From: Bradyrhizobium sp. AUGA SZCCT0283
GTDB lineage: Bacteria > Pseudomonadota > Alphaproteobacteria > Rhizobiales > Xanthobacteraceae
Assembly (NCBI RefSeq): GCF_018130385.1
Contig: NZ_JAFCLU010000018.1
Location: forward strand, 98,037-162,036
DNA length: 64,000 nucleotides
Direction: 5' to 3'
The notes under the pieces were generated by a model, which saw only the letters and a program-made list of their open reading frames with translations, was not told the DNA's origin and did no database searches. Each line of letters begins with the position of its first letter. Within the stretch, counting starts at the first letter, position 1. The translations under genes were made by a program, and so were the position numbers. Below, piece after piece: positions 43,630-53,038 of the stretch.

Positions 43630-44609
43630 GGTCGATCTCCTTCCAGCCGAATGAGGTAGTCGCCGTCGGGCTTCAGGCCCTCGACGCGCGCAAGTTCTGC
43701 CAGCCGCCGATCCACCCCGCGGCCAGAGAGAACGGCGATCACGTCGATGGTTTCCGCGATCAGCGCCCGCGGCACGGTGACGACGGCTTCCTGGACGAGC
43801 TGCTCGAGCCGGCGCAGTGCGCCAAGCGCCGTGCCGGCGTGAATGGTGCCGACGCCGCCGGGATGGCCGGTAGCCCAGGCCTTAAGGAGATCGAGCGCCT
43901 CGGCGCCACGTACCTCACCGATCGGAATCCGGTCGGGACGCAGCCGCAGCGAGGAGCGCACGAGGTCTGAAAGCGAGGCAACGCCGTCCTTGGTACGCAA
44001 CGCCACGAGGTTCGGCGAACTGCATTGGAGTTCGCGTGTATCTTCGATCAGCACGACACGGTCGGTCGTTTTGGCGACTTCGGCCAGGAGTGCATTGGTC
44101 AGCGTGGTCTTGCCGGTCGAGGTACCCCCCGCCACAAGGATGTTGCGACGCTCTCGAACGGCCTGGCGGAGCGTCTCGGCTTGAACTTCCGCCATGATGC
44201 CGACGGCGACATAATCCTCGAGGGTAAAGACGGCGATCGCAGGTTTCCGGATCGCAAAGGCCGGCGCGGTCACCACGGGCGGCAGCAGCCCCTCGAACCG
44301 CTCCCCGGTTTCCGGCAATTCGGCCGATACAAGCGGACGCGCGGCGTGAACCTCGGCGCCAACGTGATGGGCAACGAGCCGCACGATGCGCTCGCCGTCG
44401 GCGGCGGCAAGGCGCTCGCCGGTATCCGCGAGGCCGCCCGAGAGCCGATCGACCCAGAGCCGACCGTCGGGATTGAGCATCACCTCGACGATGATGGGGT
44501 CTTCAAGCCAAGCCGCAATCGATGGTCCGAGCGCGGTGCGTAACATGCGCGCCCCACGCGATACCATCTCGGACTGGAAGGAATGAACTGCCACCATCGT
44601 CCCCAACAC
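43626..44609 (-). CDS. trbB: Conjugal transfer ATPase TrbB (VirB11-like)
   Basis: A 327-residue hexameric traffic ATPase. Walker A GGTSTGKT is at 161-168, the Asp box VVLIEDTRELQC and the His box GTIHAGTALGALRRLE follow, and RIPIGEVRGAEALDLLKAW is Walker B. It drives pilus assembly. Alternative starts exist at 44597 and at MVSRGARM (44567); the last matches many homologues. It is preceded by 117 bases and the CopG gene. Confidence 0.95.
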   Translation of the reverse strand: MLGTMVAVHSFQSEMVSRGARMLRTALGPSIAAWLEDPIIVEVMLNPDGRLWVDRLSGGLADTGERLAAADGERIVRLVAHHVGAEVHAARPLVSAELPETGERFEGLLPPVVTAPAFAIRKPAIAVFTLEDYVAVGIMAEVQAETLRQAVRERRNILVAGGTSTGKTTLTNALLAEVAKTTDRVVLIEDTRELQCSSPNLVALRTKDGVASLSDLVRSSLRLRPDRIPIGEVRGAEALDLLKAWATGHPGGVGTIHAGTALGALRRLEQLVQEAVVTVPRALIAETIDVIAVLSGRGVDRRLAELARVEGLKPDGDYLIRLEGDRP

Positions 44610-44726
44610 GCCGAGCGCAAACGGGCTCGACGACAGGGATCAGTAGAAAAAGCAGACCATGCGTCCGCGCAACATGATCGGATCGGGCGGCGTGTCGTGG
44701 CGTAGCAAAAGAAAGCGGCGGCGCAA

Positions 44727-45161
44727 TCACTTTTGGAGAACGATTGGCGAAGCCTGGCCTGGCTCAATGTCGAGCGATATTTCCTGGGCAAGGGTCTGGC
44801 CTCTGGCCAGCCGGCGCCCGAGCGCCTCGACAAAACCTTCATATCGCTCCCGCCCCTTGGTCTGTGCCGCGGGTTGCGCCGTGTCGGGCAGCGGCGGCGT
44901 TGCCGTCAACCAGAAACGCACGAACAAGGCCAGCGCTTCATTCGAGATGGTGACGTGACGCTCGAGCCGCTCGACCTGCCGTGTTATCCGGTCAAGACGA
45001 CGGCCGAGCGCGGCTTCCATCCGCTCGGAACTATCCGGCGACAGGAATGAGGCCAGCGCGGTTTCGACGATCAGCGCCTGGGGCACTCGCTTGCGGCTGG
45101 CATGATCGGCGAGCTTTCCCGCCAAGTCTGGAGGCAAGCGAAACGTATGTTTTGTTCGCAT
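44727..45161 (-). CDS. CopG-family ribbon-helix-helix regulator
   Basis: A 144-residue protein. The first 45 residues (MRTKHTFRLPPDLAGKLADH, then SRKRVPQALIVETALASFL) form a ribbon-helix-helix DNA-binding domain. A coiled coil (ALGRRLDRITRQVERLERHV) and a variable tail follow. It always lies between traG and trbB in this type of element and probably represses the transfer operon. Its start is 9 bases from the traG stop. Confidence 0.9.
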   Translation of the reverse strand: MRTKHTFRLPPDLAGKLADHASRKRVPQALIVETALASFLSPDSSERMEAALGRRLDRITRQVERLERHVTISNEALALFVRFWLTATPPLPDTAQPAAQTKGRERYEGFVEALGRRLARGQTLAQEISLDIEPGQASPIVLQK

Positions 45162-45170
45162 TATCTCATC

Positions 45171-47174
45171 CTAGAGCTCTAGACCGTCGCCCGGGTCCAT
45201 TACCGCCTGCCGCGCGAGGCGGATTCCGCTCGTGCGCATCACGCGGGCCCGGACGGCAGCACCGTCATCCCCTTCTTCTGGAAAGTCGAACTCGGTTGGA
45301 GGCCTCGAAACTTCCGGCACGATATCTTCATGCCGGGGAAGCTCCGGCTCGCGACGAATGCCAGAATTTGCGGGGTCATCGACGGATGGCCGAGCACCCG
45401 ACACGGATACCGGCCTGGACACACTCCTGTTCGCCGGAGCGGGCAAGCGGCTCCAATCGTCCGTCGGTGCGCGATCCTCGCGGTCGATGAGCCCCGATCT
45501 TGGCGGCGGCAGCACGCGTTCGGTCAGGCGTGGATCCTCAAAATACCTCGCCTTTTTGGCACGGATTGGTGGCACGCCGGAAACCAGCACCAACTCATCA
45601 TCCGGCGGGAGTTGCATGACCTCGCCCGGCGTCAGCAACGGCCGCGCGGTCTCCTGCCGCGAGACCATGAGATGGCCGAGCCAGGGACTTAGCCTGTGGC
45701 CAGCGTAATTCTTCATTGCCCTCAGTTCAGTTGCAGTCCCGAGCGCGTCCGACACGCGTTTGGCGGTGCGCTCGTCGTTGGTCGCGAAGGAAACCCGCAC
45801 ATGACAATTGTCGAGAATGGCGTTGTTGGGCCCATAGGCCTTTTCGATCTGATTGAGAGATTGGGCAATGAGAAAGCTCTTGAGGCCATAGCCGGCCATG
45901 AAGGCGAGCGCGGACTCGAAGAAATCAAGCCGTCCAAGCGCCGGAAACTCATCGAGCATGAACAGCAGCCGATGCCGACGTCCTCTGGCCTGGAGGTCCT
46001 CGGTGAGACGTCGGCCGATCTGGTTGAGGACCAACCGCACCAGCGGTTTGGTGCGACTGATGTCGGACGGAGGCACAACCAGATAGGGCGTCGTTGGCCG
46101 TTCGTCCTCAACGAGATCCCGGATGCGCCAGTCGCAGCGGCGCGTTACCCGGGCAACGACGGGGTCGCGATAGAGCCCGAGGAACGACATCGCGGTCGAG
46201 AGCACGCCTGATCGCTCGTTCTCGCTCTTGTTCAGTAGCTCCCTTGCCGCGGAGGCGATCACCGGATGTGTCCCGGCTTCGCCAAGATGCTGCGTGGTCA
46301 TCATTGCGCGAAGCGTGGTCTCGATCGGACGTTTCGGGTCGGACAGAAAGCTCGCGACCCCGGCAAGCGTCTTGTCCTGCTCCGCATAGAGAACGTGAAG
46401 AATGGCTCCAACCAGCAACGCGTGGCTGGTCTTCTCCCAGTGGTTCCGCCGTTCGAGCGATCCCTCGGGATCGACGAGCACGTCGGCAACATTTTGGACG
46501 TCGCGAACCTCCCATTCCCCGCGCCTTACTTCCAAAAGAGGATTGTAGGCCGCACTCCCTGAATTGGTTGGATCGAACAACAGCACCCGGCCGTGTTGGG
46601 CACGAAAGCCTGACGTCAGGGTCCAGTTTTCACCCTTGATGTCATGGACGATGCAGCTTCCCGGCCAGGTTAGAAGCGTCGGGACAACGAGGCCGACGCC
46701 TTTGCCGGATCTGGTCGGCGCGAAGCACAGCACATGCTCCGGTCCGTCGTGTCGCAGGTATTGTCCCTCGAACCGCCCGAGGATCACGCCATCTGCCCCT
46801 GTGAGGCCGGCACCTCGAATCTCAAGCTGGTTCGCCCAACGTGCAGAACCATATGTGGCCGCCGTCTCCGCCTCTCGGGCCCGCCATACCGACATCGCAA
46901 GTGCGGCTATGATAGAGATGATCCCGCCCGAAGCAGCGACGCATGCGCCTTCGACGAACACTCTTGGTGCATAGGCATGGTAGGCATACCACCACCAGAA
47001 GAAGGCCGGAGGAAGATAGATCGGAACGCCCGGTACGAGTTCAAACCAGGGGTGACCGAGTTGGGGCTGATAGCCGAGCCGCCACGCCGTCCACTGCGTA
47101 GCGGCCCACGTCGTGATCAGCACGAGGGTCAGGACGACAGCGATCTGGCCCCAAAGTATTCTGGTTGCGGACAT
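45171..47174 (-). CDS. traG: Type IV coupling protein TraG (VirD4-like)
   Basis: A 667-residue membrane ATPase. Hydrophobic segments occupy about residues 8-28, 53-68 and 78-97. Walker A FAPTRSGKGVGLVVPTLLT is at about 151-169 and Walker B LLFMLDEFPALGRLDFFES is in the second half. FLIAQSLNQIEKAYG and SFATNDERTAKRVS are typical. It docks the relaxosome to the mating apparatus. The start at 47174 follows the family; the frame extends to 47258. The tail beyond about 560 is low-complexity and acidic. No relaxase gene follows upstream, which is unusual. Confidence 0.95.
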   Translation of the reverse strand: MSATRILWGQIAVVLTLVLITTWAATQWTAWRLGYQPQLGHPWFELVPGVPIYLPPAFFWWWYAYHAYAPRVFVEGACVAASGGIISIIAALAMSVWRAREAETAATYGSARWANQLEIRGAGLTGADGVILGRFEGQYLRHDGPEHVLCFAPTRSGKGVGLVVPTLLTWPGSCIVHDIKGENWTLTSGFRAQHGRVLLFDPTNSGSAAYNPLLEVRRGEWEVRDVQNVADVLVDPEGSLERRNHWEKTSHALLVGAILHVLYAEQDKTLAGVASFLSDPKRPIETTLRAMMTTQHLGEAGTHPVIASAARELLNKSENERSGVLSTAMSFLGLYRDPVVARVTRRCDWRIRDLVEDERPTTPYLVVPPSDISRTKPLVRLVLNQIGRRLTEDLQARGRRHRLLFMLDEFPALGRLDFFESALAFMAGYGLKSFLIAQSLNQIEKAYGPNNAILDNCHVRVSFATNDERTAKRVSDALGTATELRAMKNYAGHRLSPWLGHLMVSRQETARPLLTPGEVMQLPPDDELVLVSGVPPIRAKKARYFEDPRLTERVLPPPRSGLIDREDRAPTDDWSRLPAPANRSVSRPVSVSGARPSVDDPANSGIRREPELPRHEDIVPEVSRPPTEFDFPEEGDDGAAVRARVMRTSGIRLARQAVMDPGDGLEL

Positions 47175-47511
47175 GGCAGGAGGAATCAAAATGCCTACGT
47201 AAACCGCAGACAAGCCATCCTGCCAATCGCGAGTATTTTCGGACATCCCAGCGAGCAAATTGGTGCGTCAACCGCCGAGCGGCATAAAACTCAAACTACA
47301 TCTCGCCTGTAGAATTTGATAAGAATGCCAGCGTCTGCCCCCTGGCGCCTTGAGACATGCGGACCGTATTGAGCTGTCCGCTCTTAGCGGTTAACCCGGA
47401 AGACGTTTGCCCCATCTCGGACAATCGACCTTTTCCAGAAAATGGCTTCGCGATATTCGATGGTGTCCTCTCAAATAGGATCCCAAAATTCAATTGCGAG
47501 CAGCAAAATCG
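47175..47511. other. Junction between the conjugation island and a foreign gene
   Basis: About 340 bases between traG and the acyltransferase. Other elements of this type continue here with DUF932/DUF736, relaxase and TraF genes. None of these motifs was seen in any frame. A 65-residue frame at 47296-47493 looks spurious. Confidence 0.5.
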
Positions 47512-48693
47512 TCACCAAAGTTCTTTGTAGTTTGGAAATAGCTTCAGTGTCGCGTCGTAGCGCACCGGCACAATCCAAGGCAGCGCCAGCCTGAATATTG
47601 CATTTGCAAGGGTCGACGTATGGCGCACATATAGATCAATGGGATCGAGTCGATGCCTCATGTGCAGCTTCGGATCATAGTTTAGGCCACTACTGCGAAA
47701 CCATTTGTACCCTCTGCTGATCCCCCAACTGATCATGTCCCGAACCACATAGTGATAGAGATGCAGGTCGAGGGCAACGGTATAATCGAAACCCACGTAC
47801 TCCGCGAACAGCGAGTCTCCTTGCACCATGCAAAGGCTGAAAGCCACCAGCATGTTTCCGCGACGCCACGCGAAGAACCGCACCTTATCGTTCATTCGTT
47901 GGCCGAGCTGGCGGAAAAAGTCCTTCGTTAGCTTCTCGAATCGCATCCTTGAACGCTCGAACACTTGCAGATAGAGCGGATAAATCTCATCGACGAAACT
48001 TGCCGCATCGTCGGTGACGCTCATGCGAATATCCGATACGTCGGCCGTCGTTTCGAGATTCTTGCGCAATTTCTTTCGCGTTGAGCTTTTCAGCGCCTTT
48101 ATCATGTAATCGTCGAAGCTGTCATATCCGATGTCGAGCATCGTCATCGGCATGCTCGGCGCGCGCACGAAGCCGCATTGCAAGAAGCAGTGAAGCACTT
48201 TGCGATAGCGAGACGGAAACTCCTTCAGCACGATGAGCTGCGCGTTGAGTGATCTCGCTTGTTTGATGATGCCGTTTGACAACGTTTCTGCAACGATGTG
48301 GACAGGCAGAATTTCCGTAGCAGCGAGGTGAGCCTCCCCGGCGGAACAACCAACCATCAAAGTGCGCAGTTTAAGGAAACGCGGGTAGAATCGTCGGATC
48401 AGCGAAATCCAATGAATTCGTTCAGCGTCAAGCCCTTCAAGAATATCCTGATCGACAAGGAAGAACGGTTGGATAGCTCGTACATGGCCATTGTTATCAA
48501 CAATCGCGAAATATCGGTACTCGAAGTCACCCCGGAGAGTATCGTCCAGGATCTCGTAATACCGATAATCTTTTCGTTGGTCGGCGAAAGTAGATGTCCA
48601 AGGCGCGCATCCGGACAATTCGGCACGCGACACAACGGAAATCGAGAACGATTCACGGCGCGCGCTGGAGACGCTCGGAGCAATCGCGCTCAT
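47512..48693 (-). CDS. GNAT/FemAB-like acyltransferase (BioF2-like domain)
   Basis: A 393-residue soluble protein. The C-terminal half carries the Acetyltransf_6-like pattern: KSSTRKKLRKNLETTADVSD, EIYPLYLQVFERSRMRFEKL, GNMLVAFSLCMVQGDSLFAE, DLHLYHYVVRDMISWGISRG and RSSGLNYDPKLHMRHRLDP. Proteins of this type N-acylate amino sugars or link amino acids in surface polymers. GGAGTGGAGAG just upstream supports the ATG at 48693; the frame also opens at 48726. It stands alone and is less G+C-rich than the trb genes, suggesting separate acquisition. Confidence 0.75.
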   Translation of the reverse strand: MSAIAPSVSSARRESFSISVVSRAELSGCAPWTSTFADQRKDYRYYEILDDTLRGDFEYRYFAIVDNNGHVRAIQPFFLVDQDILEGLDAERIHWISLIRRFYPRFLKLRTLMVGCSAGEAHLAATEILPVHIVAETLSNGIIKQARSLNAQLIVLKEFPSRYRKVLHCFLQCGFVRAPSMPMTMLDIGYDSFDDYMIKALKSSTRKKLRKNLETTADVSDIRMSVTDDAASFVDEIYPLYLQVFERSRMRFEKLTKDFFRQLGQRMNDKVRFFAWRRGNMLVAFSLCMVQGDSLFAEYVGFDYTVALDLHLYHYVVRDMISWGISRGYKWFRSSGLNYDPKLHMRHRLDPIDLYVRHTSTLANAIFRLALPWIVPVRYDATLKLFPNYKELW

Positions 48694-49527
48694 CTCTCCA
48701 CTCCGTCGGGCTCCCGTAGAATTCATAACCCCGGGCGACGCTAATTATTTCCCGCCTCTTCAGTTTCGCGCGGACGTACAAGAGAGAATTTCTATCTTGG
48801 ACTTTAGAAACTAACGGCTCTAAGGCCGCGCTGTTGAAATATAACTGACCACCAAACGAAAAATCCCGGGGCTGACGTTTGCGGACGGCTAAAGCAATTC
48901 GGACCTGACTCCAAAAGGTCAGCAGCTTCGTTCCGGCCGATAAGAGACAGCACTACTCGGCGGCGCAAAATGCTGCGGTGCATTAGTCCGAGCATGGCAG
49001 CTTTGAGACATGCCTCCTGCATAAGGCGACGTCGCTTTCAGGGGTAACCTGCAAGAAATTTGCTCAGACTGAGTTCTCTGGGACGAGTTCGCGAAGGTGA
49101 TTCTTCGTCTGGAATCGCTGCTGTGTGGGTAGTGGGTCGGCTCGATTGTGGCAGAGTTCTGGGCTGGAAAATCGACGGTCCGAAGGTCATATTCCCGGGA
49201 TGGCGACAATTGTGCAGTGCAACGGCGACCGAGTACAGACGCACTGAAGAGTGCCGTGACACGGTCTGCACGGTCTTCGGAGCTGCTCTAGAATGGTGGC
49301 GGGAAAGCACGCACGTTCCCACATACGAACTTATTGAACGTCCAGAGAGAAAGCGGGAGTGACACCAGCCCAGTGCGCCTATACTGGCAGAAAGTTAATA
49401 TCGAAAGTTCTGGCGCTTCTCAGGATCAGGGCGCACACTTTGTCATCACCGCCCGGTCTCGTGGCAGTTATCGGTGATGAGAACGCCGGTCGCGCTCCCG
49501 CCAATCCTCAATTGGATGGAGCAGCGT
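48694..49527. other. Gene-poor region
   Basis: More than 800 bases without a recognisable gene. A 100-residue frame at 49060-49362 has an unusual composition and no family features. The small-protein cluster begins at the right edge. Confidence 0.45.
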
Positions 49528-49725
49528 ATGCCAGAGCGTCGCCGTTTCACACAAACTGCCTCCCTTGAAGAAAGCCTTGCCAAGGAAGCCACGCAGTTAC
49601 GCAAGCAGGCTCAAAGTAGCCCGCCGGGCATTGAGCGCGACCTCCTAGCCCGCCGAGCCGAGATAGCTTGTCATATGACGAAGTGGCCGGCCTTGGGCTA
49701 CAGGCACCAAGATAAGTTCAATTAG
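49528..49725 (+). CDS. Small RRR-start helical protein, copy B2
   Basis: A 65-residue protein starting MPERRRFTQTASLEESLAKE. It is homologous to the gene at 14985 (MPKRRRIKHTATLAERLAAE), keeps the GIERDLLARRA / GAQREELLRKA block, and carries a late CHM/SHM. Upstream in-frame codons to 49474 are poor. As at 14985, a second small gene follows at once (2 bases after the stop), so the gene pair recurs about 35 kb apart with a different partner. Function unknown. Confidence 0.65.
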   Translation: MPERRRFTQTASLEESLAKEATQLRKQAQSSPPGIERDLLARRAEIACHMTKWPALGYRHQDKFN

Positions 49726-49727
49726 AA

Positions 49728-49949
49728 ATGGCTATCTATCGCCTATTAAGGAATTCTACCTTGGAGCCGGAAGAGATTAGCCGCATCATAGAGGCATACG
49801 AGCAAGCGTTGCGTACCCTCTGCGTCAAGGATCGCGACGACCCTCTAACGGAAATGATCGCGAAGCAAATCATCAAGATCGCGCAAGCTGGTGTCCGTGA
49901 CGTGGCGCAGCTTTCGGCTCTGGCGGTCGCAGAACTGCGCGTCCGGTGA
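49728..49949 (+). CDS. Small helical protein next to B2
   Basis: A 73-residue helical protein (MAIYRLLRNSTLEPEEISRI, then EAYEQALRTLCVKDRDDPLT and TEMIAKQIIKIAQAGVRD). The ...RT.CVKDR.DP.TE.IA..II.IAQ.G.RD pattern is familiar from small rhizobial proteins of unknown function. It starts two bases after the B2 stop and is probably coupled to it. A hairpin overlaps its stop codon. Confidence 0.7.
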   Translation: MAIYRLLRNSTLEPEEISRIIEAYEQALRTLCVKDRDDPLTEMIAKQIIKIAQAGVRDVAQLSALAVAELRVR

Positions 49950-49971
49950 GGCCGCCTCTGCTGGCGGCCTC
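49948..49971 (+). promoter_or_regulatory. Stable hairpin overlapping a stop codon
   Basis: GAGGCCGCC-TCTGCT-GGCGGCCTC: nine perfect, mostly G-C, pairs beginning in the TGA of the preceding gene. No T tract follows, so it is not a standard terminator. It may stabilise the upstream message or act as an attenuator before the acidic gene. Confidence 0.5.
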
Positions 49972-50001
49972 CCCCAGGGTCCACGCCCGAGGAGCAACAA
50001 C

Positions 50002-50184
50002 ATGACCCCACATATCCCCAAGGAATTTTCCAGCAAGTTGGTCGACAGGCGTCCGTTCGTGATCATGGGCAACACAATGCCGCCCCGAGATCCTGATGAA
50101 GACGAAGAGGATGAGGACGAAGAGGAAGAGGAAGAGGACGGCGCCGACGAACCGCCGGTCGTGCGCGAGCCGGACGAAGACTAG
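50002..50184 (+). CDS. Small highly acidic protein
   Basis: A 60-residue protein with an ordinary start (MTPHIPKEFSSKLVDRRPFV). About half of the rest is Asp and Glu (DPDEDEEDEDEEEEEEDGAD), ending PPVVREPDED. GAGGAG lies 8 bases upstream of the ATG at 50002. Such acidic tails mimic DNA or bind metals and basic proteins, but no role is known here. The IS relic begins at its stop codon. Confidence 0.65.
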   Translation: MTPHIPKEFSSKLVDRRPFVIMGNTMPPRDPDEDEEDEDEEEEEEDGADEPPVVREPDED

Positions 50185-51034
50185 GTGGTGTGGACTCTAG
50201 GGATTCCCTTTTAGGAGCAAATCAGATTCAAGACTTCTTTTGAGGAGGCAGTCTTGGGTGTGATCGAGCGGTTGGTTTTGAGCGACGCGGCGTGGGAACG
50301 GATGGCGCCGCTGATCATAGGCCGACCCTGACCAGAAGGGCTCCACCGGGCGCGACAACCGGATGTCTGTGGAAGGTGTGCTGTGGATCGTGCGTACAGG
50401 CTTTTCCTGGCCTGATCTTCCGGAAGCGTTTGGGGATTGGAACAGCGTGTTCCGGCGGTTCAGCCGATGGAGCATCAAGGGTGTTTGGTGGCGCATCTTC
50501 GAGGCGATGTCAGATGATCCGGACTTCGAATATCTGATCATCGATTCCACCATTGTCCGGGCGCATCAGCACGCCGCTGGGGCGAAAAAAGGGGTCTGAA
50601 GATCAGGCGATCGGCCGCTCGCGCGGCGGCCTGAGCACTAAGATCCATATGGCCGTTCGCGGCTTGGGCTGTCCTGTGCGGTTCACACTTACCGCGAGTC
50701 AGAAAAGGCGATGCACCGCAAGCTGCCGCATTGATCGAGGAGATTGCCTGCCGAGGTCGTCATGGCCGATACGGCCTATGACGCCGATCACCTGCGCCAG
50801 GCCATCGCCGCCCAGGGGGCGATCGCCGTCATCCCCAACAACCCGTCACGTGCGCTCAAACATCCGCTCGACAAGCATCTCTATGCCCAGCGCCATCTCG
50901 TGGAATGCTGCTTCTCAAAGCTCAAGCAGTTCCGCCGCGTCGCAACCCGCTTCGAAAAGACCGCCCGAAATTACCAGGCCGTCGTCACTCTCGCAGCCAT
51001 CACCCTATCGATGCGATCGGCATCCACACTATCT
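50184..51034 (+). mobile_element. Decayed IS5-family (IS427-like) insertion sequence
   Basis: About 850 bp bounded by imperfect ends: GGTGTGGACTC on the left, and AGTGTGGATGC when the right end is read in reverse. The length and the transposase type fit the IS427 group of IS5. Target duplication could not be settled by eye. The transposase is broken, so the element cannot move on its own. Confidence 0.7.
50255..51030 (+). pseudogene. IS5-family transposase, frameshifted
   Basis: Pieces in order: VIERLVLSDAAWERMAPLII (frame 1), RDNRMSVEGVLWIVRTGFSW and PDFEYLIIDSTIVRAHQHAA (frame 2), IGRSRGGLSTKIHMAVRGLG (frame 3), then VVMADTAYDADHLRQAIAAQ and a late HLVECCFSKLKQFRRVATRF. The DDE residues are visible (IDST, ADTAYD and the E of VECCFSKLK). 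At least three indels separate the frames: near 50330, just after 50590, and near 50740. Confidence 0.85.
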
Positions 51035-51322
51035 ATACGTGTTTGGGGCGCAGCGGTGGTTTTGCCCCAGTCAGCTTTCCTTTATTCCACGGCACTCGCT
51101 TGGGCGCGGGGGTGTATTCACTTGATCCTGCATGGCCATACTCCTCGGCTGAGCTACAGAGCACGAGAAGCAAGCGTCAGCGGGTTAGGCATTGGATCGG
51201 GTCGGTTTTCGGGCCAAAGCGGACTTCGCCTGCGCCTGGGGGCAAACACCCTGTAGCGATTCACCCGAACCGGACATCCCGCTACTTAAAGTGGACAGCA
51301 AGACGAATAGCGAGGACATCAG

Positions 51323-52723
51323 TCAAAGATACGGCAGCAGAAGCCGCGTGGCCGCGTCGCGCAATTGGGTCCATCGGGGCCGGGAGGAGAGTTCGTCCGG
51401 GCTGAGCTTGCGGCCTTGTGAAATCTTCTGCTCGATCAGAGCATCGACATTCGCAGTCACCGCGCTGTCGTAGCATTCCAGGTCGAACTCGAAATTGAGC
51501 CGTAAGCTCCGCGTGTCCCAGTTTGAGCTTCCGATTAGGCACCATTGCCCGTCCACCGTCATGAGCTTGGCATGGTTGAAGGGCGATGGCGTGAAATAGA
51601 CCGTGGCGAGCACATCCTTGAAAAAGCGGAGATGCGCCAGCATCGCCCAATCCATGAAGAAGTAGTCGCATCGCTGAGGAATCAGGATCTCGACGGAAAC
51701 CCCGCGCAGACCTGCCTGTGCGATGGCGAACTGGAGACGCTGGTCGGGAAGAAAATAGGGTGTGACGATACGAACCCTATTTTGTGCCTGGGCAAGGGCC
51801 GCGCCGAGGACCGTCTCCAGCTTGTACATATCCGCATCCGGTCCCGAATGGATGCCGCGGACGGCGACCGATCCTGCGGGGTCGATAGGGGGCCACCAGG
51901 CATCCTGGTCCAGCACCTCATCCATCGTAAACGACCAGTCTCGCGCAAAGGTGTCCATGAGCTGGCGAGTAACCGGCCCCTCCACCCGGACCTGCACACC
52001 GTCGACATAGTCTTTCGGCGCACGTTGGCGTGAGTGGTCCGCGCCGATGTTCAATCCGCCGGTGAATCCTACAGTCCCGTCGACGATCAGGAGCTTCTTA
52101 TGGTTGCGCATATTGAGGAACGGCATGCGCCAAGGCACCCAAGTATGGAGGAAACGAGCGGTGGGGATCCCGGCGGCTTCCAGATCGCGCAGCGGCGATG
52201 ACAGAATATAGCCGCTGCCGATTCCGTCGATTAGCACACGCACCTCGACGCCGCGCTTGTGTGCGTCGATCAGTGCACCGATGAAGGAGCGCCCGACCGA
52301 GTCATCGCGGAAGATATAAGAGCCGAGTGCGACGCTGTGACGGGCATTGCGGATGGCGGCCAGCATCGACGGATATGCTTCATCGCCGCCCCGTAAGACC
52401 GAAACTGCATTGCCGGCGATCAGCGGGCTTCCGGTCACGCGCTGGGCGATGGCGGAAAGGACGGCGATGTTCGGCGGCACCGGCGGCCACGCATCCGGGC
52501 CGGTAGCGCTTCCACGCTCGTGCTCGAGCTTCGCAAAGTCCAAGGCCCGTCGCGTCACGCGATTGATGCCAAAGACGAAATAGAGTACCGCGCCGAAAAC
52601 CGGAGACAACCAGGCGACCGCGATCCAGCCCAACGCAGCGCGGACGTCGCTCTTCGTCAGCAGCACGTGGACCGTGACGGTGCCCGCCAGAAGCACATAG
52701 ATCACTATCAGCAGAAACTGCAT
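51323..52723 (-). CDS. cls: Cardiolipin synthase (phospholipase D family)
   Basis: A 466-residue membrane enzyme that joins phosphatidylglycerol units to make cardiolipin. Two N-terminal helices (residues 1-55) are followed by two HKD motifs: NHKKLLIVDG near 208 and NHAKLMTVDGQWCLIGSSN near 384. The blocks ALGSYIFRDD and VRIVTPYFLPDQ are also typical. The ATG at 52723 is preferred to the TTG one codon earlier. It is divergent from the endonuclease/phosphatase gene. It is probably an extra copy outside the core genome, though that cannot be tested here. Confidence 0.92.
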   Translation of the reverse strand: MQFLLIVIYVLLAGTVTVHVLLTKSDVRAALGWIAVAWLSPVFGAVLYFVFGINRVTRRALDFAKLEHERGSATGPDAWPPVPPNIAVLSAIAQRVTGSPLIAGNAVSVLRGGDEAYPSMLAAIRNARHSVALGSYIFRDDSVGRSFIGALIDAHKRGVEVRVLIDGIGSGYILSSPLRDLEAAGIPTARFLHTWVPWRMPFLNMRNHKKLLIVDGTVGFTGGLNIGADHSRQRAPKDYVDGVQVRVEGPVTRQLMDTFARDWSFTMDEVLDQDAWWPPIDPAGSVAVRGIHSGPDADMYKLETVLGAALAQAQNRVRIVTPYFLPDQRLQFAIAQAGLRGVSVEILIPQRCDYFFMDWAMLAHLRFFKDVLATVYFTPSPFNHAKLMTVDGQWCLIGSSNWDTRSLRLNFEFDLECYDSAVTANVDALIEQKISQGRKLSPDELSSRPRWTQLRDAATRLLLPYL

Positions 52724-53038
52724 CAATCGGATGCCCGTTCGATGGCCACTCGGCAGTATTCCAGCCGGGTGTGCCGGTTGCCCAAACCCTCGCTAGAAAT
52801 GGGCAAGATATGATATTCTAGCGCCGACCTTCGCAGGTGTCGCGTATGCGGCTGGATTCTTTCGTCTCTGACGGTGTTGAATCGCTCGCCCGTCTCACTA
52901 AATATCGTCCAGATTTCCCCTTTTCGAGCGACTATAGTCTTGGGCGTCAGTGGGGCGCCGCGGCACACCGCGATCTCGAGTGTCATTTGGGAGAGTGGGA
53001 TACTTGGGAACTGAAGAGCGCCAGCCGGGGATGGAAAC
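52724..53038. other. Divergent intergenic region
   Basis: About 315 bases between cls and the endonuclease/phosphatase gene. Two short frames (for example 52837-53088) overlap the start of the latter and look spurious. Promoters for both genes are expected here, but no clear element was identified. Confidence 0.4.

Noticed and set aside
47296..47493. Minus-strand 65-residue frame between traG and the acyltransferase
   Set aside because: Checked as a possible DUF736 or relaxase remnant; no match in sequence pattern.
49060..49362. A 100-residue open frame with several Cys and Trp
   Set aside because: No start signal and no family resemblance; left as part of the gene-poor region.
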